DNA from: CALWZE01 sp036644375
GTDB lineage: Bacteria; Bacillota; Clostridia; Oscillospirales; Ruminococcaceae
Direction of reading: 5' to 3'
DNA length: 41,090 bases
NCBI GenBank assembly: GCA_036644375.1
Contig: JAVXQD010000019.1
Coordinates: forward strand, 1 to 41,090
Each line of letters begins with the position of its first letter. Position 1 is the stretch's first letter. Below are positions 26,015 to 34,826 of the stretch, piece after piece. Under the pieces are notes generated by a model. That model was not told the DNA's origin and did not search any database. It saw only the letters and a program-made list of their open reading frames with translations. The position numbers and the translations under genes were made by a program.

Positions 26015-26043
26015 TTGGAAAATACATCTGAAAGTGATAGTAT
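26015..26043 (+). promoter_or_regulatory. Promoter of the two-TM protein gene
   Basis: TTGGAA (26015-26020) and TAGTAT (26038-26043) are 17 bp apart, with TGA before the -10 element (extended -10). It lies about 43 bases upstream of ATG 26086. Confidence 0.6.
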
Positions 26044-26085
26044 TAGTAAATAATACACATTGCGTGTAATTTTGCGGAGGAATTT

Positions 26086-26934
26086 ATGATTTATACTTCA
26101 AAAAGCGATACTCCGAGCTTCATAAATGCATTTGATGATCCGAAACCCGAAGCTGAGACCTCTGATTTTGATAAAAGTTTTATGCCGAGGACTCGGGAAG
26201 TTCCTTCAAGCCAAGCTTCAAGACCCGCAAAAAAGCTTGTTCGTCCATGGGGATATGTGGGATATTTTCTGTTGTTTTCCATCCCGATTGTCGGACTGAT
26301 TTTTCTCATTGTTTTTGCGTTTTCAGACAAGAACAGAAACCGACGGAATTTTGCGCGCGGATATTTTGTCTATATGCTTATTTGCGCGGTTGTTTTTTCG
26401 GGAATTGCCTATTTAGCTTATACTAAATTCGCAATCCCGCTGCTTAATAATATGAAGCCTGAAATAAGCACTGTAATCAGTTCTTTCGTCGGCTCGGGCG
26501 GACTTGCGTCTCTCAGCTCTGAGCAGTTTGAAGCCTTGAAGAGCGGGGATTTATCAACGCTCACCACGGAACAGGCAGCAAGTGTTAATAAAATGCTCGC
26601 CTTAATTGGCGGCAAATCAATCTCAGACGATGCCGAAAAGCCGGCCCCCGACTTCACGCCCGAATTTATCACCGAACTTCCAAAGAATCTTCCGCAGCTT
26701 TTAAATGGCAAGAGCATCAGCTGTGTCCAATCGGAAAGCGGTGTTAAATTCTATGCGATATTGAGTGTAAGCTCGGATGAATTCGAATCATTCAACAAGG
26801 AGCTTGCCGCAAAATTCGAGCTTCGCGGAAACAGCTCTATCGGCAGCTATGAATATTATGACAAGGATACTCAATCCGGAATTGCCCTAACATATAAGGC
26901 CGAGGACAGCTATCTTACCATCATGCTTCTCTAA
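26086..26934 (+). CDS. Two-TM membrane protein of unknown function
   Basis: The 282-residue protein has a polar N-terminus (1-50) and two TM helices (about 55-80 and 92-116). Between them is a basic cytosolic loop DKNRNRRNFARG, which recurs in small Firmicute membrane proteins. The extracellular part is 165 residues, with a Ser/Leu-rich linker and a C-terminal beta-rich segment. By the positive-inside rule both termini would face outside, or the N-terminus may be a cytosolic tail. I do not recognise the family. GGAGG precedes ATG 26086. Confidence 0.8.
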   Translation: MIYTSKSDTPSFINAFDDPKPEAETSDFDKSFMPRTREVPSSQASRPAKKLVRPWGYVGYFLLFSIPIVGLIFLIVFAFSDKNRNRRNFARGYFVYMLICAVVFSGIAYLAYTKFAIPLLNNMKPEISTVISSFVGSGGLASLSSEQFEALKSGDLSTLTTEQAASVNKMLALIGGKSISDDAEKPAPDFTPEFITELPKNLPQLLNGKSISCVQSESGVKFYAILSVSSDEFESFNKELAAKFELRGNSSIGSYEYYDKDTQSGIALTYKAEDSYLTIMLL

Positions 26935-27002
26935 TACAAAGTCAAACGACTGTTGCAACTGTATATTCAAATGGCAAGCTACACAATGATGCCCTTTGAA
27001 AT

Positions 27003-27055
27003 AAAAAGCCCCGCTCAGAAAACGGATTTATCCGTTGAATTTGAGCGGGGCTTTT
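27003..27055. terminator. Bidirectional intrinsic terminator
   Basis: A 14-bp stem (AAAAGCCCCGCTCA with TGAGCGGGGCTTTT) encloses an inner ACGGAT/ATCCGT hairpin. T runs follow on both strands. It serves the two-TM gene (plus) and the BlaR1 transcript (minus). Confidence 0.9.
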
Positions 27056-27239
27056 GTGTGATTTTCGATATATGCGCCTGTTTCAACATCCACTATTATC
27101 AAAAATGCACTCTGCGGTTATGAAATGCATGCTATAAAGGGTCGGAATTGCTGCCGTGCAGGGCTTCACTCAATCAACCCGCCTTTACAAACTCTTTGTT
27201 ATTAAGCGAATATACAGCAAGCACATTGCCGATTTTCAT
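27028..27239 (-). pseudogene. Possible decayed third gene after the BlaR1-like gene
   Basis: An ATG at 27239, six bases after the blaR1 stop, opens a frame of 21 codons (MKIGNVLAVYSLNNKEFVKAG) that stops early. In another frame, 27028-27117 reads as a protein tail with IIVDVETGAYIE, like the end of a PepSY-type domain, and stops inside the terminator. Together they suggest a small secreted-protein gene broken by frameshifts. The evidence is thin, and chance similarity is possible. Confidence 0.3.
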
Positions 27240-27245
27240 GAAATA

Positions 27246-29096
27246 TTATCCCGCAGAAGTTATATTGTCCTGTAGGTTTTCAGTTTCAGCTTTTACAGAA
27301 TAATAGATTCCGAGTATATCTCCGGCAAATTGAACGCTGACTGCATGAGTACCTTTTTCATAAAGTCCGCCAACCGTAGCTTCTTCGTTGAAATCCCCCA
27401 CTACTGTCCATCCGCTATTTATCAGCTCTTTGATGTAGGATTCCGCTTGTTCTCGGGTGACATCTTGCAGAGAAACGGCTTCATACCCTTTTTCAATATC
27501 AGCAGTTTCACTGATCTTTGTGCCAAATTCCGGAATCGGAAAATCGGAGGATAATATCACTTCTTTCTCGAAAAAGAACCATTTACCATCCAAGAATACT
27601 GCCATACCATCCTTATATGCTGCGTATTCAGCGCCCACGCCGCTGTTAAAATTACACTGCCCGGTTTCAGTTGGTTTTTCCGATGCCAATGCCGCCGAGG
27701 TAATTTTTCCAAGGACGGCACTGCTCTCTATTTTTGCGGGGACTTCCTTGCCTGTGTCAAGATACAAAACACCGTCCACCATAATCATTGGGCGCATGGC
27801 GTTTAAAGGCGCCGAGCCTGACCCTCCGTTTGAAGTGTAAGCGGAGGCAATAGAAACACTTGTCTCACGACTTGTTTTGTAGACTCCCACATAAGGTTCT
27901 TCTATATAGTAATGTTTTTCATCGTTATATAGATAGAGCCTGCGCGGTTCGGCGGCATTTATATCTATTTGAAAATAATCTTTCCGGTTAGGAGCATCGT
28001 TTACCGACTCACGCATGGTTTTATTGGTATTTTGCAAGGCTTTCAGTATGACTTCTATCCGGTTTTTATCTGCTGTTTCAATCATTCCCAGACTTTCGCC
28101 CTCATTGATTTGAACTATGCGAATACTTTTGACCTCGTGCGTTTTCCGAATGATAAGCGGATTAGTCTTCGGGTTAGCCATCAGCCCCACTCCCACAGCA
28201 ACAACAGCAATAACGGAAACCACAATCACCCAAAATGCGGGCTTTTTGTAATTCAGCACGTTTTTCACCCTGTTTTTAGTATCGCCCTCGCCAAAGGCAA
28301 GCGGTGTTGCGTGTATCATCCTTTTAACGGTGCCGAAGCTAAGCAGCGACCGGGAATATTCCGTGCGAATATCTATATTCATCTTTTTCATAACAGCTTC
28401 GTCGCAGGACAGCTCCATATCCTTGCCCGACACAATAAAGGCAATCCACACAAGAGGGTTAAACCAATGAATCGATAAAGCGACAAAGCCGAATATTCTT
28501 GTCACATGGTCAAATCGCCTTAAATGGCACAGCTCATGGGCAACAATAAAATCCTTTTCGCTTTCCGAAAGCGAGGACGGAAGGTAAATTTTCGGCTTGA
28601 ACAGCCCCATCACAAATGGCGAGGATATATGGTCTGCAAGGTAGATGTTTTCTTTCAGATGTGCCGCACCGATTAGGCTTCGCTTTAGCCGCACAAATGC
28701 GACAACGCTGTAAATCAGCATTGCAAGCATACCAACAATCCAAATGACAGCACCGATAAAAAGCCAAATTTGAATTGGGTTTACGCTATCGCCAATATTC
28801 GGAATAGGCAATACAGGATTGATTGAATTATCAACTATGCCCATTCCTGTGCTGATTTGCGGTGCGGTGCTGTAAATAATGCCCTGCGGTATGGGGGATT
28901 TCCCAATCGGCATAAGGCTGAGTGCGCTCTCAAATGAAACAGGACAAAGCAGCCGAAAGAGCACAATGCCCCACATGGCATAAGAAAATATCTTAGGTGC
29001 TTTTTTGAGCAGCAGCCTTGCAATCAGCACGAATACTATCGCATAACTGCCGATTAAACTCAAATTAAGGACAGAAATAAATATCTTTTCAATCAT
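27246..29096 (-). CDS. BlaR1-family M56 metallopeptidase sensor, without penicillin-binding domain
   Basis: The 616-residue protein has several TM helices in its first 300 residues. The cytosolic M56 protease domain has HELCH (H187, E188, H191) and likely third ligand E228 in DMELSCDE. A last TM helix lies at about 288-306. The extracellular part (310-616) has no serine-beta-lactamase SxxK pattern that I can see. It instead contains MRPMIMVDGVLYLDTGKE and a C-terminal region with SYIKELINSGWTVVGDF, seen in clostridial BlaR1-like proteins. It probably senses a signal other than beta-lactams and cleaves the adjacent BlaI-like repressor. Its ATG overlaps the repressor stop by four bases. Confidence 0.88.
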   Translation of the reverse strand: MIEKIFISVLNLSLIGSYAIVFVLIARLLLKKAPKIFSYAMWGIVLFRLLCPVSFESALSLMPIGKSPIPQGIIYSTAPQISTGMGIVDNSINPVLPIPNIGDSVNPIQIWLFIGAVIWIVGMLAMLIYSVVAFVRLKRSLIGAAHLKENIYLADHISSPFVMGLFKPKIYLPSSLSESEKDFIVAHELCHLRRFDHVTRIFGFVALSIHWFNPLVWIAFIVSGKDMELSCDEAVMKKMNIDIRTEYSRSLLSFGTVKRMIHATPLAFGEGDTKNRVKNVLNYKKPAFWVIVVSVIAVVAVGVGLMANPKTNPLIIRKTHEVKSIRIVQINEGESLGMIETADKNRIEVILKALQNTNKTMRESVNDAPNRKDYFQIDINAAEPRRLYLYNDEKHYYIEEPYVGVYKTSRETSVSIASAYTSNGGSGSAPLNAMRPMIMVDGVLYLDTGKEVPAKIESSAVLGKITSAALASEKPTETGQCNFNSGVGAEYAAYKDGMAVFLDGKWFFFEKEVILSSDFPIPEFGTKISETADIEKGYEAVSLQDVTREQAESYIKELINSGWTVVGDFNEEATVGGLYEKGTHAVSVQFAGDILGIYYSVKAETENLQDNITSAG

Positions 29097-29461
29097 TGCA
29101 TCACCCCATGATATGCGTCAATCATGCTTTGGATTTCTGCAATCTCTTTATCGGATAAGTTCTTCCTCCTCGAAAATGAAGCAATAAATTGCGGCAGCGA
29201 CCCTTGAAAAGTTTCATCCACAAATCGCTCGCTTTGTATAGAAATATACTCCTCTTTTGATATGAGTGAGGTCACAGAGCCATTTTTGTTTTGGAAAATG
29301 CCTTTTTCGCACAGCTTTCGCAAAATCGTGTAGGTGGTCGATTTTTTCCAAGAAATACTCATCTCCGCAAGCTTTACAAGCTCGCCTGAGGAAATCGGCT
29401 CATTTGCCCAAATTAAATCCGCAAACCGCATTTCGATATCGCCTAACTTATATTCAACCAT
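29093..29461 (-). CDS. BlaI/MecI-family transcriptional repressor
   Basis: The 122-residue protein has the BlaI winged helix: EMRFADLIWANEPISSGELVKLAE, then SWKKSTTYTILRKLCEKGIFQ. A C-terminal helical dimerisation part (about 80-122) carries the usual protease target region. It is co-transcribed with the metalloprotease gene through an ATGA overlap. Two 17-bp palindromes upstream match BlaI operator geometry and imply autorepression. The ribosome binding site is weak (GCGAGAA). Confidence 0.92.
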   Translation of the reverse strand: MVEYKLGDIEMRFADLIWANEPISSGELVKLAEMSISWKKSTTYTILRKLCEKGIFQNKNGSVTSLISKEEYISIQSERFVDETFQGSLPQFIASFSRRKNLSDKEIAEIQSMIDAYHGVMQ

Positions 29462-29481
29462 TTTATAAATTCTCGCTTTCA

Positions 29482-29535
29482 GTTTATTAACAGTAAACCC
29501 AATTGCAGTTTATCTCAAATAAACCGACATGTCAA
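29482..29535 (-). promoter_or_regulatory. blaI promoter with two operator palindromes
   Basis: On the minus strand, TTGACA (29530-29535) and TAAACT (29507-29512) are 17 bp apart. Two 17-bp sites with GTTTA/TAAAC arms lie at 29482-29498 (downstream) and 29508-29524 (over the -10 and spacer). Their centres are 26 bp apart. A further GTAAAC half-site is at 29539-29544. Confidence 0.8.
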
Positions 29536-29588
29536 GATGTAAACCGAAAAAATATCATTCTGCCCTTGATAATATCTGTTCTGCGCTG

Positions 29589-30947
29589 TCAGTGGGGTTC
29601 TGCCCTATCTGTCGGATCTTCGCTCATAGGCAGATGGATTGTTACCCTTGTTCCGATATCCTCGCGGCTCAGTATTTCAAAATAGCCGTTGTGACTGTCA
29701 ACTATCCATTTTGCAATTGCAAGCCCGAGGCCGGTGCCTCCCTGCTGACGTCCGCGCGAAGAGTCGGAGCGATAAAATCTCTCAAAAATGTGATTCATAT
29801 CCTCCTGAGCGATTCCTACACCGCTGTCCTGCACTACAATCGCGGGATTTCCTTCCTTATCGAGTATAGCCTTTAAAATAATTGTCTCACCGCTCTGAGT
29901 GTACTTTGAAGCGTTTTCCACAAGTATTCGCGTCGCCTGCTTGAGCATTGATGAATCTCCAAACGCCACTATTTCATTCTTGGCATAAAGCTCCCATTTG
30001 TGATTTGAATCAATCATCACCGATTCCTCATATACATCACGCACCATGTCGCTGAGGGAGAACATTATTTTATTCAGCTGAGTTCTTCCGCTGTCGCCGC
30101 GTGCCAAAAACAGCAGCTGCTCGACGAGCTTGTTCATGTGCTCGGTCTCGGCTTTTATTGCGGATATTGATTCATCGAGCACCGTCTCATCCTTTTTGCC
30201 CCAGCGGTCAAGCATATCCGTGTAACCTTTTACCACAGCAATCGGTGTGCGAAGCTCATGTGAAGCGTCCGAAACAAATCGTATCTGCTGAGTATAGCTG
30301 TCACGCGTGCGCTTCAGCAGACTGTTAATTGCATCCTCCAGCCCCTTTAAATCCTTATCGCCCGTATGCAGGCTTGCGTCAGAGCGTTCGGGATGCAGAT
30401 TGTCAATTGCACTTTCAAGCGAATGAATCTGCTCGGTGGGGTACGCCTCGCTTTGCTTTATCGGTTTGGGCTGCTCCGACCTTTTTTGCGGTCGGTCATA
30501 TTCGGCATTTGAAAGCTGTTGAGCTGCCTCCGCAAGCTTATATAATGGCTGGAGCTGCTTGCGGACTTGATATGCACCGAACAAATTTGCCACTCCGACA
30601 ACGACAGCTTCGAGAATCATCACGAATGGAACAGTCACCGCCATTATATAGAAAAATGCAGAGGCGTTGATTACGGCGGGCTCAAGACCCGGCGCGGAAA
30701 TGATGTAGTTGAGCGTGAGAAGTCCGCGCCTCATCGGATGTGTGAATTCGATTCTGCGCTGCACAAGTCCGATAAGCTTTACAGGGTCGTACTCACCCGA
30801 ATATGCGCTGTCGTGAAGATAGCACCAGCAAGCTATCGCCGTACAGATGAGAACAATATTCACCACCAGCAACACAATGTTTGTGCGCCGAGATTGCAGA
30901 GTTTGAATTCTTTGGGCGGTAGAAATCTCTTTTGGCTGAGCTTTCAT
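29589..30947 (-). CDS. Sensor histidine kinase
   Basis: The 452-residue protein has TM helices at about 22-44 and 98-120 around a short extracellular loop. A long charged linker follows in place of a standard HAMP. The phosphoacceptor is H230 in SDASHELRTP. The ATP domain has NASKYTQSGE (N box), DSGVGIAQED (G1) and GTGLGLAIAKWIV (G2). It pairs with the OmpR-type regulator just upstream: stop and start share one base (TGATG), and AAGGA inside the regulator gene serves as ribosome binding site. The stimulus is unknown. Confidence 0.94.
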   Translation of the reverse strand: MKAQPKEISTAQRIQTLQSRRTNIVLLVVNIVLICTAIACWCYLHDSAYSGEYDPVKLIGLVQRRIEFTHPMRRGLLTLNYIISAPGLEPAVINASAFFYIMAVTVPFVMILEAVVVGVANLFGAYQVRKQLQPLYKLAEAAQQLSNAEYDRPQKRSEQPKPIKQSEAYPTEQIHSLESAIDNLHPERSDASLHTGDKDLKGLEDAINSLLKRTRDSYTQQIRFVSDASHELRTPIAVVKGYTDMLDRWGKKDETVLDESISAIKAETEHMNKLVEQLLFLARGDSGRTQLNKIMFSLSDMVRDVYEESVMIDSNHKWELYAKNEIVAFGDSSMLKQATRILVENASKYTQSGETIILKAILDKEGNPAIVVQDSGVGIAQEDMNHIFERFYRSDSSRGRQQGGTGLGLAIAKWIVDSHNGYFEILSREDIGTRVTIHLPMSEDPTDRAEPH

Positions 30948-31636
30948 CAGACGTCATCCTTTATTACATAGCCTACTCCGCGGACAGTCTGGATGAGATT
31001 CACTCCGAAAACATCGTCTATTTTACTTCTGAGGTATCGAATGTACACATCCACAACATTTGTCTCGCCAAGATAGTCATAACCCCACACACGCTCGATA
31101 AAGGTTTCACGGGTCAGAACAATCTGCTTATTTTGCAGCATAAGCTGCAGCATCATAAATTCCCTTTTTGTCAGGTCTATCGGACATCCGTCATATGTTA
31201 CAGTGTGACGGGCACTGTCGAGCGCGAGTTTTCCGCAGGTGATTTGCTGCTGCGTCTCACCCGCTTTATCGGACTGATTTTTTCTCAAAGTCACTCGAAT
31301 GCGTGCGAGAAGCTCCTCTATCGCAAACGGCTTGGTAATGTAATCATCCGCACCCATATCAAGACCCGATACCTTGTCCATGACAGCATCGCGTGCCGTG
31401 AGCATTATAACAGGCATATCCGAGGTTTTGCGCAGACGCCGTATAACTTCTATTCCGTTTAATCCGGGCAGCATTATGTCAAGAAGCATCAGGTCATATT
31501 CACCGGACAGCGCAAGCTCAAGCCCATCCCGCCCATCGGTTGATTTTCTGATATCATAGCCCTCGTGCTTGAGTTCAAGCTCGACAAAGCGCGCGATTTT
31601 TTCCTCGTCCTCCACAATTAGAATCTTTGCCGGCAT
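30947..31636 (-). CDS. OmpR/PhoB-family response regulator
   Basis: The 229-residue protein has a receiver domain with acidic pocket EDEE, phosphoacceptor D53 (MLLDIMLPG), T in MLTARD and K in ITKPF. A winged-helix DNA-binding domain (about 130-228) follows with LTKREFMMLQLM and VDVYIRYLRSKID. GAGGAGG precedes ATG 31636. It is the first gene of the two-component operon. A terminator-like stem about 30 bases upstream separates it from the DUF4342 gene. Confidence 0.95.
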   Translation of the reverse strand: MPAKILIVEDEEKIARFVELELKHEGYDIRKSTDGRDGLELALSGEYDLMLLDIMLPGLNGIEVIRRLRKTSDMPVIMLTARDAVMDKVSGLDMGADDYITKPFAIEELLARIRVTLRKNQSDKAGETQQQITCGKLALDSARHTVTYDGCPIDLTKREFMMLQLMLQNKQIVLTRETFIERVWGYDYLGETNVVDVYIRYLRSKIDDVFGVNLIQTVRGVGYVIKDDV

Positions 31637-31665
31637 AATAGCCCTGCCTCCTCACTCATAGCTTC

Positions 31666-31704
31666 AAAAGGGAAACCGCTGTTTTATCGCAGTTCCCCTT
31701 TTTT
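31666..31704 (-). terminator. Terminator-like stem after the DUF4342 gene
   Basis: The stem pairs AAAAGGGAA with TTCCCCTTTT, plus an inner CCGCTG/CGCAG segment. On the minus strand a short T run follows. It sits between the DUF4342 stop and the response-regulator start. Partial read-through into the two-component genes is possible. Confidence 0.65.
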
Positions 31705-31713
31705 CTCGATTAA

Positions 31714-32235
31714 TTATTTCTTTTCCGTATTTTCGGTCTTTTTTATTTCGGTTTTTATGCCGTCTGCAATATCAGTCGCTTTGCCCATTGCGCTGTTGAT
31801 AGACTCTTTTCCCAGCTCAGAGCCGCTGAATGAATATCTGCATTCAAAGAACAGACTTATTACCATAAGCGGTAAAACCACCCAGAATCCAAAAATCAAA
31901 AGAACTATGAACACCGTAATGGGTATCGACAGCTTATGCTCGCCACGCCTGTACATCTCAAGGCAGTTTGTGTTTCCCTTGTTGATTACGCTGCAAATCC
32001 AGTCTCCAAAGCTTTTTGCCGATTCCTTAAACTTATCCGTATTCACTGTTTGTTCTTTCTTTTGCGTCGTATATGCGCTCGTTGTTTTGCCGTCCTTGAC
32101 CTTGCCCTGTGATTCAAGCCAAATTATAGCTTCGAGAATATCCCACCCGTTATTTTCCAATGCTTCCTTTGCCTCAGCATAACTGACTCCGGTTTTTTCG
32201 ACAAGTTTTTCTGCAAACTCCAAGTTCTGATTCAT
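31714..32235 (-). CDS. UBA-like/DUF4342 membrane protein
   Basis: The 173-residue protein has an N-terminal UBA/TS-N-like three-helix domain (about 4-45, with TGVSYAEAKEALENNGWDILEAIIWLE). A polar linker leads to a DUF4342 region with a hydrophobic segment of about 25 residues (near 107-131). A charged tail rich in Lys and Glu follows. The protein probably sits in the membrane with the UBA-like part in the cytosol. Role unknown. CGGAGG precedes ATG 32235. It lies upstream of the two-component genes on the same strand, which hints at a shared envelope-stress role. Confidence 0.82.
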   Translation of the reverse strand: MNQNLEFAEKLVEKTGVSYAEAKEALENNGWDILEAIIWLESQGKVKDGKTTSAYTTQKKEQTVNTDKFKESAKSFGDWICSVINKGNTNCLEMYRRGEHKLSIPITVFIVLLIFGFWVVLPLMVISLFFECRYSFSGSELGKESINSAMGKATDIADGIKTEIKKTENTEKK

Positions 32236-32522
32236 TGTTTAATGCCTCCGTTATTGTGTTGCCGCTATTATGCCTTTCAAAAGTTAAAACAACGAAATGG
32301 GAAGATTAATTTAAGATTAGAAAATAACTAAACTGAAATTCCCGATAAAAAGCATATTGAAATCTGCAATTTGCTGTGGCCCCTCTTTATGTATATCCTA
32401 TGCTTCTGTGTCGGCTTATGACATCGCTGCTATATATATAACACACGTGTGCGCACAGCCTTTATGAAATGCCGCCTTTGTGTCAGCGGTTTCTTCTCGA
32501 TATACATGGGTATATGTCTCTG

Positions 32523-33293
32523 TCACAGTGCGGCATCTATTCCGAATCGGTTTCTGAGAATCAGCTTTAGTTCATCCTGTGATTTAATCTCCGATATTGT
32601 GGTACAGCCATTTTCACACAATGTAAAGAAATTGTCCTGAATGGAGGCATATCCGTTCGGAAGGCAAATATTGACAATCCGCCGCTGAGTAAACACAGAC
32701 TCGCTGCTGGTTGAAAAGTAATAGCAGAGAATCGAGAAATCCGTCTCTTCAAACGGCTTGCTGCCAAAGCTCAAGATTGGCATCCACCCGCCGTTGTCTT
32801 TTTTACTGATCAAAGTGGCGTCTCCTGATTTAACTGCACGAAAGATTTCGCCGGATACATTTTGTTCTTCATCTGTCGATAAACAAAGCGGAGCCTTTGG
32901 ACCAGGACCGCCAAATCCCACATCACTGAACCATTCTTGCCCGTTCAGCGTCACTATTGATGCCCTGTGTGACAGCGGCGGGATATTATCACGACGCCAC
33001 ACAACCCGAGCCGCTACAGGATAGACATTGTAGTCCAATGCCTTGAGCAGCAGATAAAACAGCTTATTTAGCTCAAAGCAAAATCCGCCCCTATGGTTCG
33101 TGACAATTTTCTCAAACAAATGCGCCGGATCCATGTCAATACCGCGTTTCAAGTCAACTATGTCAAGATTTTCAAACGGTACCGTCATCAATTGAGCTTG
33201 CATAACTGCACTTAATGTTTGCAGATCAGCCTCGGTATTTTCGAGATAGCCTATGCGCTTTAGGTATAAATCAAAATCCAAATCCTTTTCCAT
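32523..33293 (-). CDS. Arylamine N-acetyltransferase
   Basis: The 256-residue protein moves acetyl from acetyl-CoA to arylamines or related amines. The Cys-His-Asp triad is complete: C72 in RGGFCFELN, H109 in LSHRASIV and D124 in DVGFGGPG. VPFENLDI near residue 40 is also a family mark. I chose ATG 33293 over TTG 33299; neither has a clear ribosome binding site. It is a single gene with unrelated neighbours. The gap 32236-32522 shows no gene, only AT-rich promoter-like sequence for the DUF4342 gene. Confidence 0.93.
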   Translation of the reverse strand: MEKDLDFDLYLKRIGYLENTEADLQTLSAVMQAQLMTVPFENLDIVDLKRGIDMDPAHLFEKIVTNHRGGFCFELNKLFYLLLKALDYNVYPVAARVVWRRDNIPPLSHRASIVTLNGQEWFSDVGFGGPGPKAPLCLSTDEEQNVSGEIFRAVKSGDATLISKKDNGGWMPILSFGSKPFEETDFSILCYYFSTSSESVFTQRRIVNICLPNGYASIQDNFFTLCENGCTTISEIKSQDELKLILRNRFGIDAAL

Positions 33294-33467
33294 ATTCAAA
33301 TTTCAAACTGCGCAAAAAGAAAAACTGCGAATCTTCACAAATTATATCCTCACACGCCGGAATGAGCCTCCATCTGTATTGTTTTAATATTTGTTCAGCA
33401 TACCTCAAATTTTGTGCAAGGTCAATTGCCAAAATCGTCCCATCTCATCAAATCCTGCCGATTATTC

Positions 33468-33496
33468 TTGTTATGCCAACTAATAAAGAGTAGAAT
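33468..33496 (+). promoter_or_regulatory. Promoter of the Crp/Fnr gene
   Basis: TTGTTA (33468-33473) and TAGAAT (33491-33496) are 17 bp apart, 45 bases upstream of ATG 33541. No TGTGA-type palindrome overlaps it. The gap 33294-33467 holds no gene I recognise. Confidence 0.7.
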
Positions 33497-33540
33497 AATT
33501 ATTACAAACATGCAATACTTTTGTTGGGGGATACAAACAA

Positions 33541-34218
33541 ATGGACAAAGTACAGATCAGAGAACAGCTCAGCGCTCTTTACCCGCCTTGGTGCAAATTG
33601 ACAGACAACGAAAAAAACGAGCTTGTAGAACACTCCTCTGTAGCTTCATACAGAAAGGGCGCTACGATTCACGATGGCAATATCGACTGCGTAGGTGTGC
33701 TTTTAATTGAAAAAGGCAAGCTTCGTGTATATATATTGTCTGACGAGGGCAAGGAAATAACCCTGTACCGCCTCAAAGCAAATGAAATCTGTATTCTTTC
33801 AGCTTCATGTGTCGTTTCAAGCATCACATTTGATGTGCATATAGACGCCGAAGTTGACACTGATGTTTTAGTGATTAATTCCGAGTTTTACGCGAGCCTT
33901 CGTGAAAAAAACATCTATGCCAACTGCCATTGCTTTGAGCTTTTAACAAATCGGTTCTCGGATGTAATGTGGGCTATGCAGCAAATTTTATTCATGAGTT
34001 ATGATAAGCGGCTCGCAATTTTTCTGTGGGATGAATATGCCGCGAGCGGAGACGAGACAATTCACATGACCCATGAGCAGGTAGCAAAATACACCGGCAG
34101 CGCGCGCGAAGTCGTAACGCGTATGCTGAAATACTTTGCGGAGGACGGAATTGTAGAGCTAATGCGAGGAGGTATAAAAATCATCGACAAATCCAAGCTG
34201 CGAGCCTTGCTGTCGTAA
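33541..34218 (+). CDS. Crp/Fnr-family transcriptional regulator
   Basis: The 225-residue protein has a cyclic-nucleotide-binding-like beta barrel (about 15-120, with LLIEKGKLRVYILSDEGKEITLYRL), a long dimerisation helix, and a C-terminal helix-turn-helix (about 170-205, HMTHEQVAKYTGSAREVVTRML). The ANEICILSASCV segment with its Cys is common in clostridial members, and no cAMP-binding Arg pattern is obvious. GGGGGA precedes ATG 33541. It converges on trxA, whose promoter has a Crp-like palindrome at the activator position, so trxA is a candidate target. Confidence 0.93.
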   Translation: MDKVQIREQLSALYPPWCKLTDNEKNELVEHSSVASYRKGATIHDGNIDCVGVLLIEKGKLRVYILSDEGKEITLYRLKANEICILSASCVVSSITFDVHIDAEVDTDVLVINSEFYASLREKNIYANCHCFELLTNRFSDVMWAMQQILFMSYDKRLAIFLWDEYAASGDETIHMTHEQVAKYTGSAREVVTRMLKYFAEDGIVELMRGGIKIIDKSKLRALLS

Positions 34219-34429
34219 AAACAAAGATTCGATTTTCCTCGAGTTACACAGAAGCATGTTGCGCATACTAAACTCAATGGGCACATAATACACAGCCATC
34301 AGTTTCAGCGGGTTTTCAGTGCAATTGTGCACCGAAATAGAATTTCGCGTAAAAGCGATATCATTCACCGGGGCTTCGAATGTCTGAATCCATTCGCCCT
34401 TTACAAAGCAAATCGGGCTTTTAATAAAC
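34219..34429. other. Intergenic region with doubtful protein-like frame
   Basis: Between the Crp/Fnr stop and the trxA terminator, the minus strand holds an open frame without a ribosome binding site. It begins at TTG 34431 and reads into the Crp/Fnr gene. Part of it (ISVHNCTENPLKLMAVYY) looks protein-like. It could be a relic, but I do not recognise it and make no gene call. Confidence 0.25.
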
Positions 34430-34466
34430 AAGCGCCATTGAAGATTGGAACTTCAATGGCGCTTTT
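34430..34466. terminator. Intrinsic terminator between the Crp/Fnr gene and trxA
   Basis: A 14-bp perfect stem (AAGCGCCATTGAAG with CTTCAATGGCGCTT) has a seven-base loop and T-rich sequence on both strands. It lies 13 bases after the trxA stop and probably serves both convergent genes. Confidence 0.88.
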
Positions 34467-34478
34467 ATTCTGAATATA

Positions 34479-34787
34479 TTACTTGAGCATTGACACTATC
34501 GCATTCTTCGGTTTGACGCCTACGGAGGTCTGCGAAACTTTTCCGTTTTTGAAAACAAGAAGCGTGGGGATGCTCATTACCCCGAACTTCGCCGCAAGCT
34601 CATTTTGCTCGTCGATATTGACAGAACAAACTTTAATTTCAGGCATCTCCGACGCTATTTCCTCAATCACCGGAGAGAGCATACGACAAGGTCCGCACCA
34701 TGTCGCCCAAAAATCAACAAGAACAGTTTTATCGGAATTAAGAACTTCTTTTTCAAAGCTTTCATTTGTAATAGGGTTAACTGACAT
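34479..34787 (-). CDS. trxA: Thioredoxin
   Basis: The 102-residue protein is a standard thioredoxin with the active site WCGPC (C31, C34), buried D25 and cis-proline P74. An extra Cys (C54) lies in the core. It reduces protein disulphides with electrons from a thioredoxin reductase, which is not in the window. GGAGG precedes ATG 34787. It is downstream of the Mrp gene on the same strand but has its own promoter region with a striking palindrome. Confidence 0.97.
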   Translation of the reverse strand: MSVNPITNESFEKEVLNSDKTVLVDFWATWCGPCRMLSPVIEEIASEMPEIKVCSVNIDEQNELAAKFGVMSIPTLLVFKNGKVSQTSVGVKPKNAIVSMLK

Positions 34788-34826
34788 AATAAACCTCCAA
34801 ATATTATCGGTATTTGTTATGCTCTC

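Noticed and set aside
26035..26043. TGATAGTAT before the two-TM gene as a second MocR site
   Set aside because: It differs from the MocR half-site by one base but is fully explained as an extended -10 element, and it has no inverted partner.
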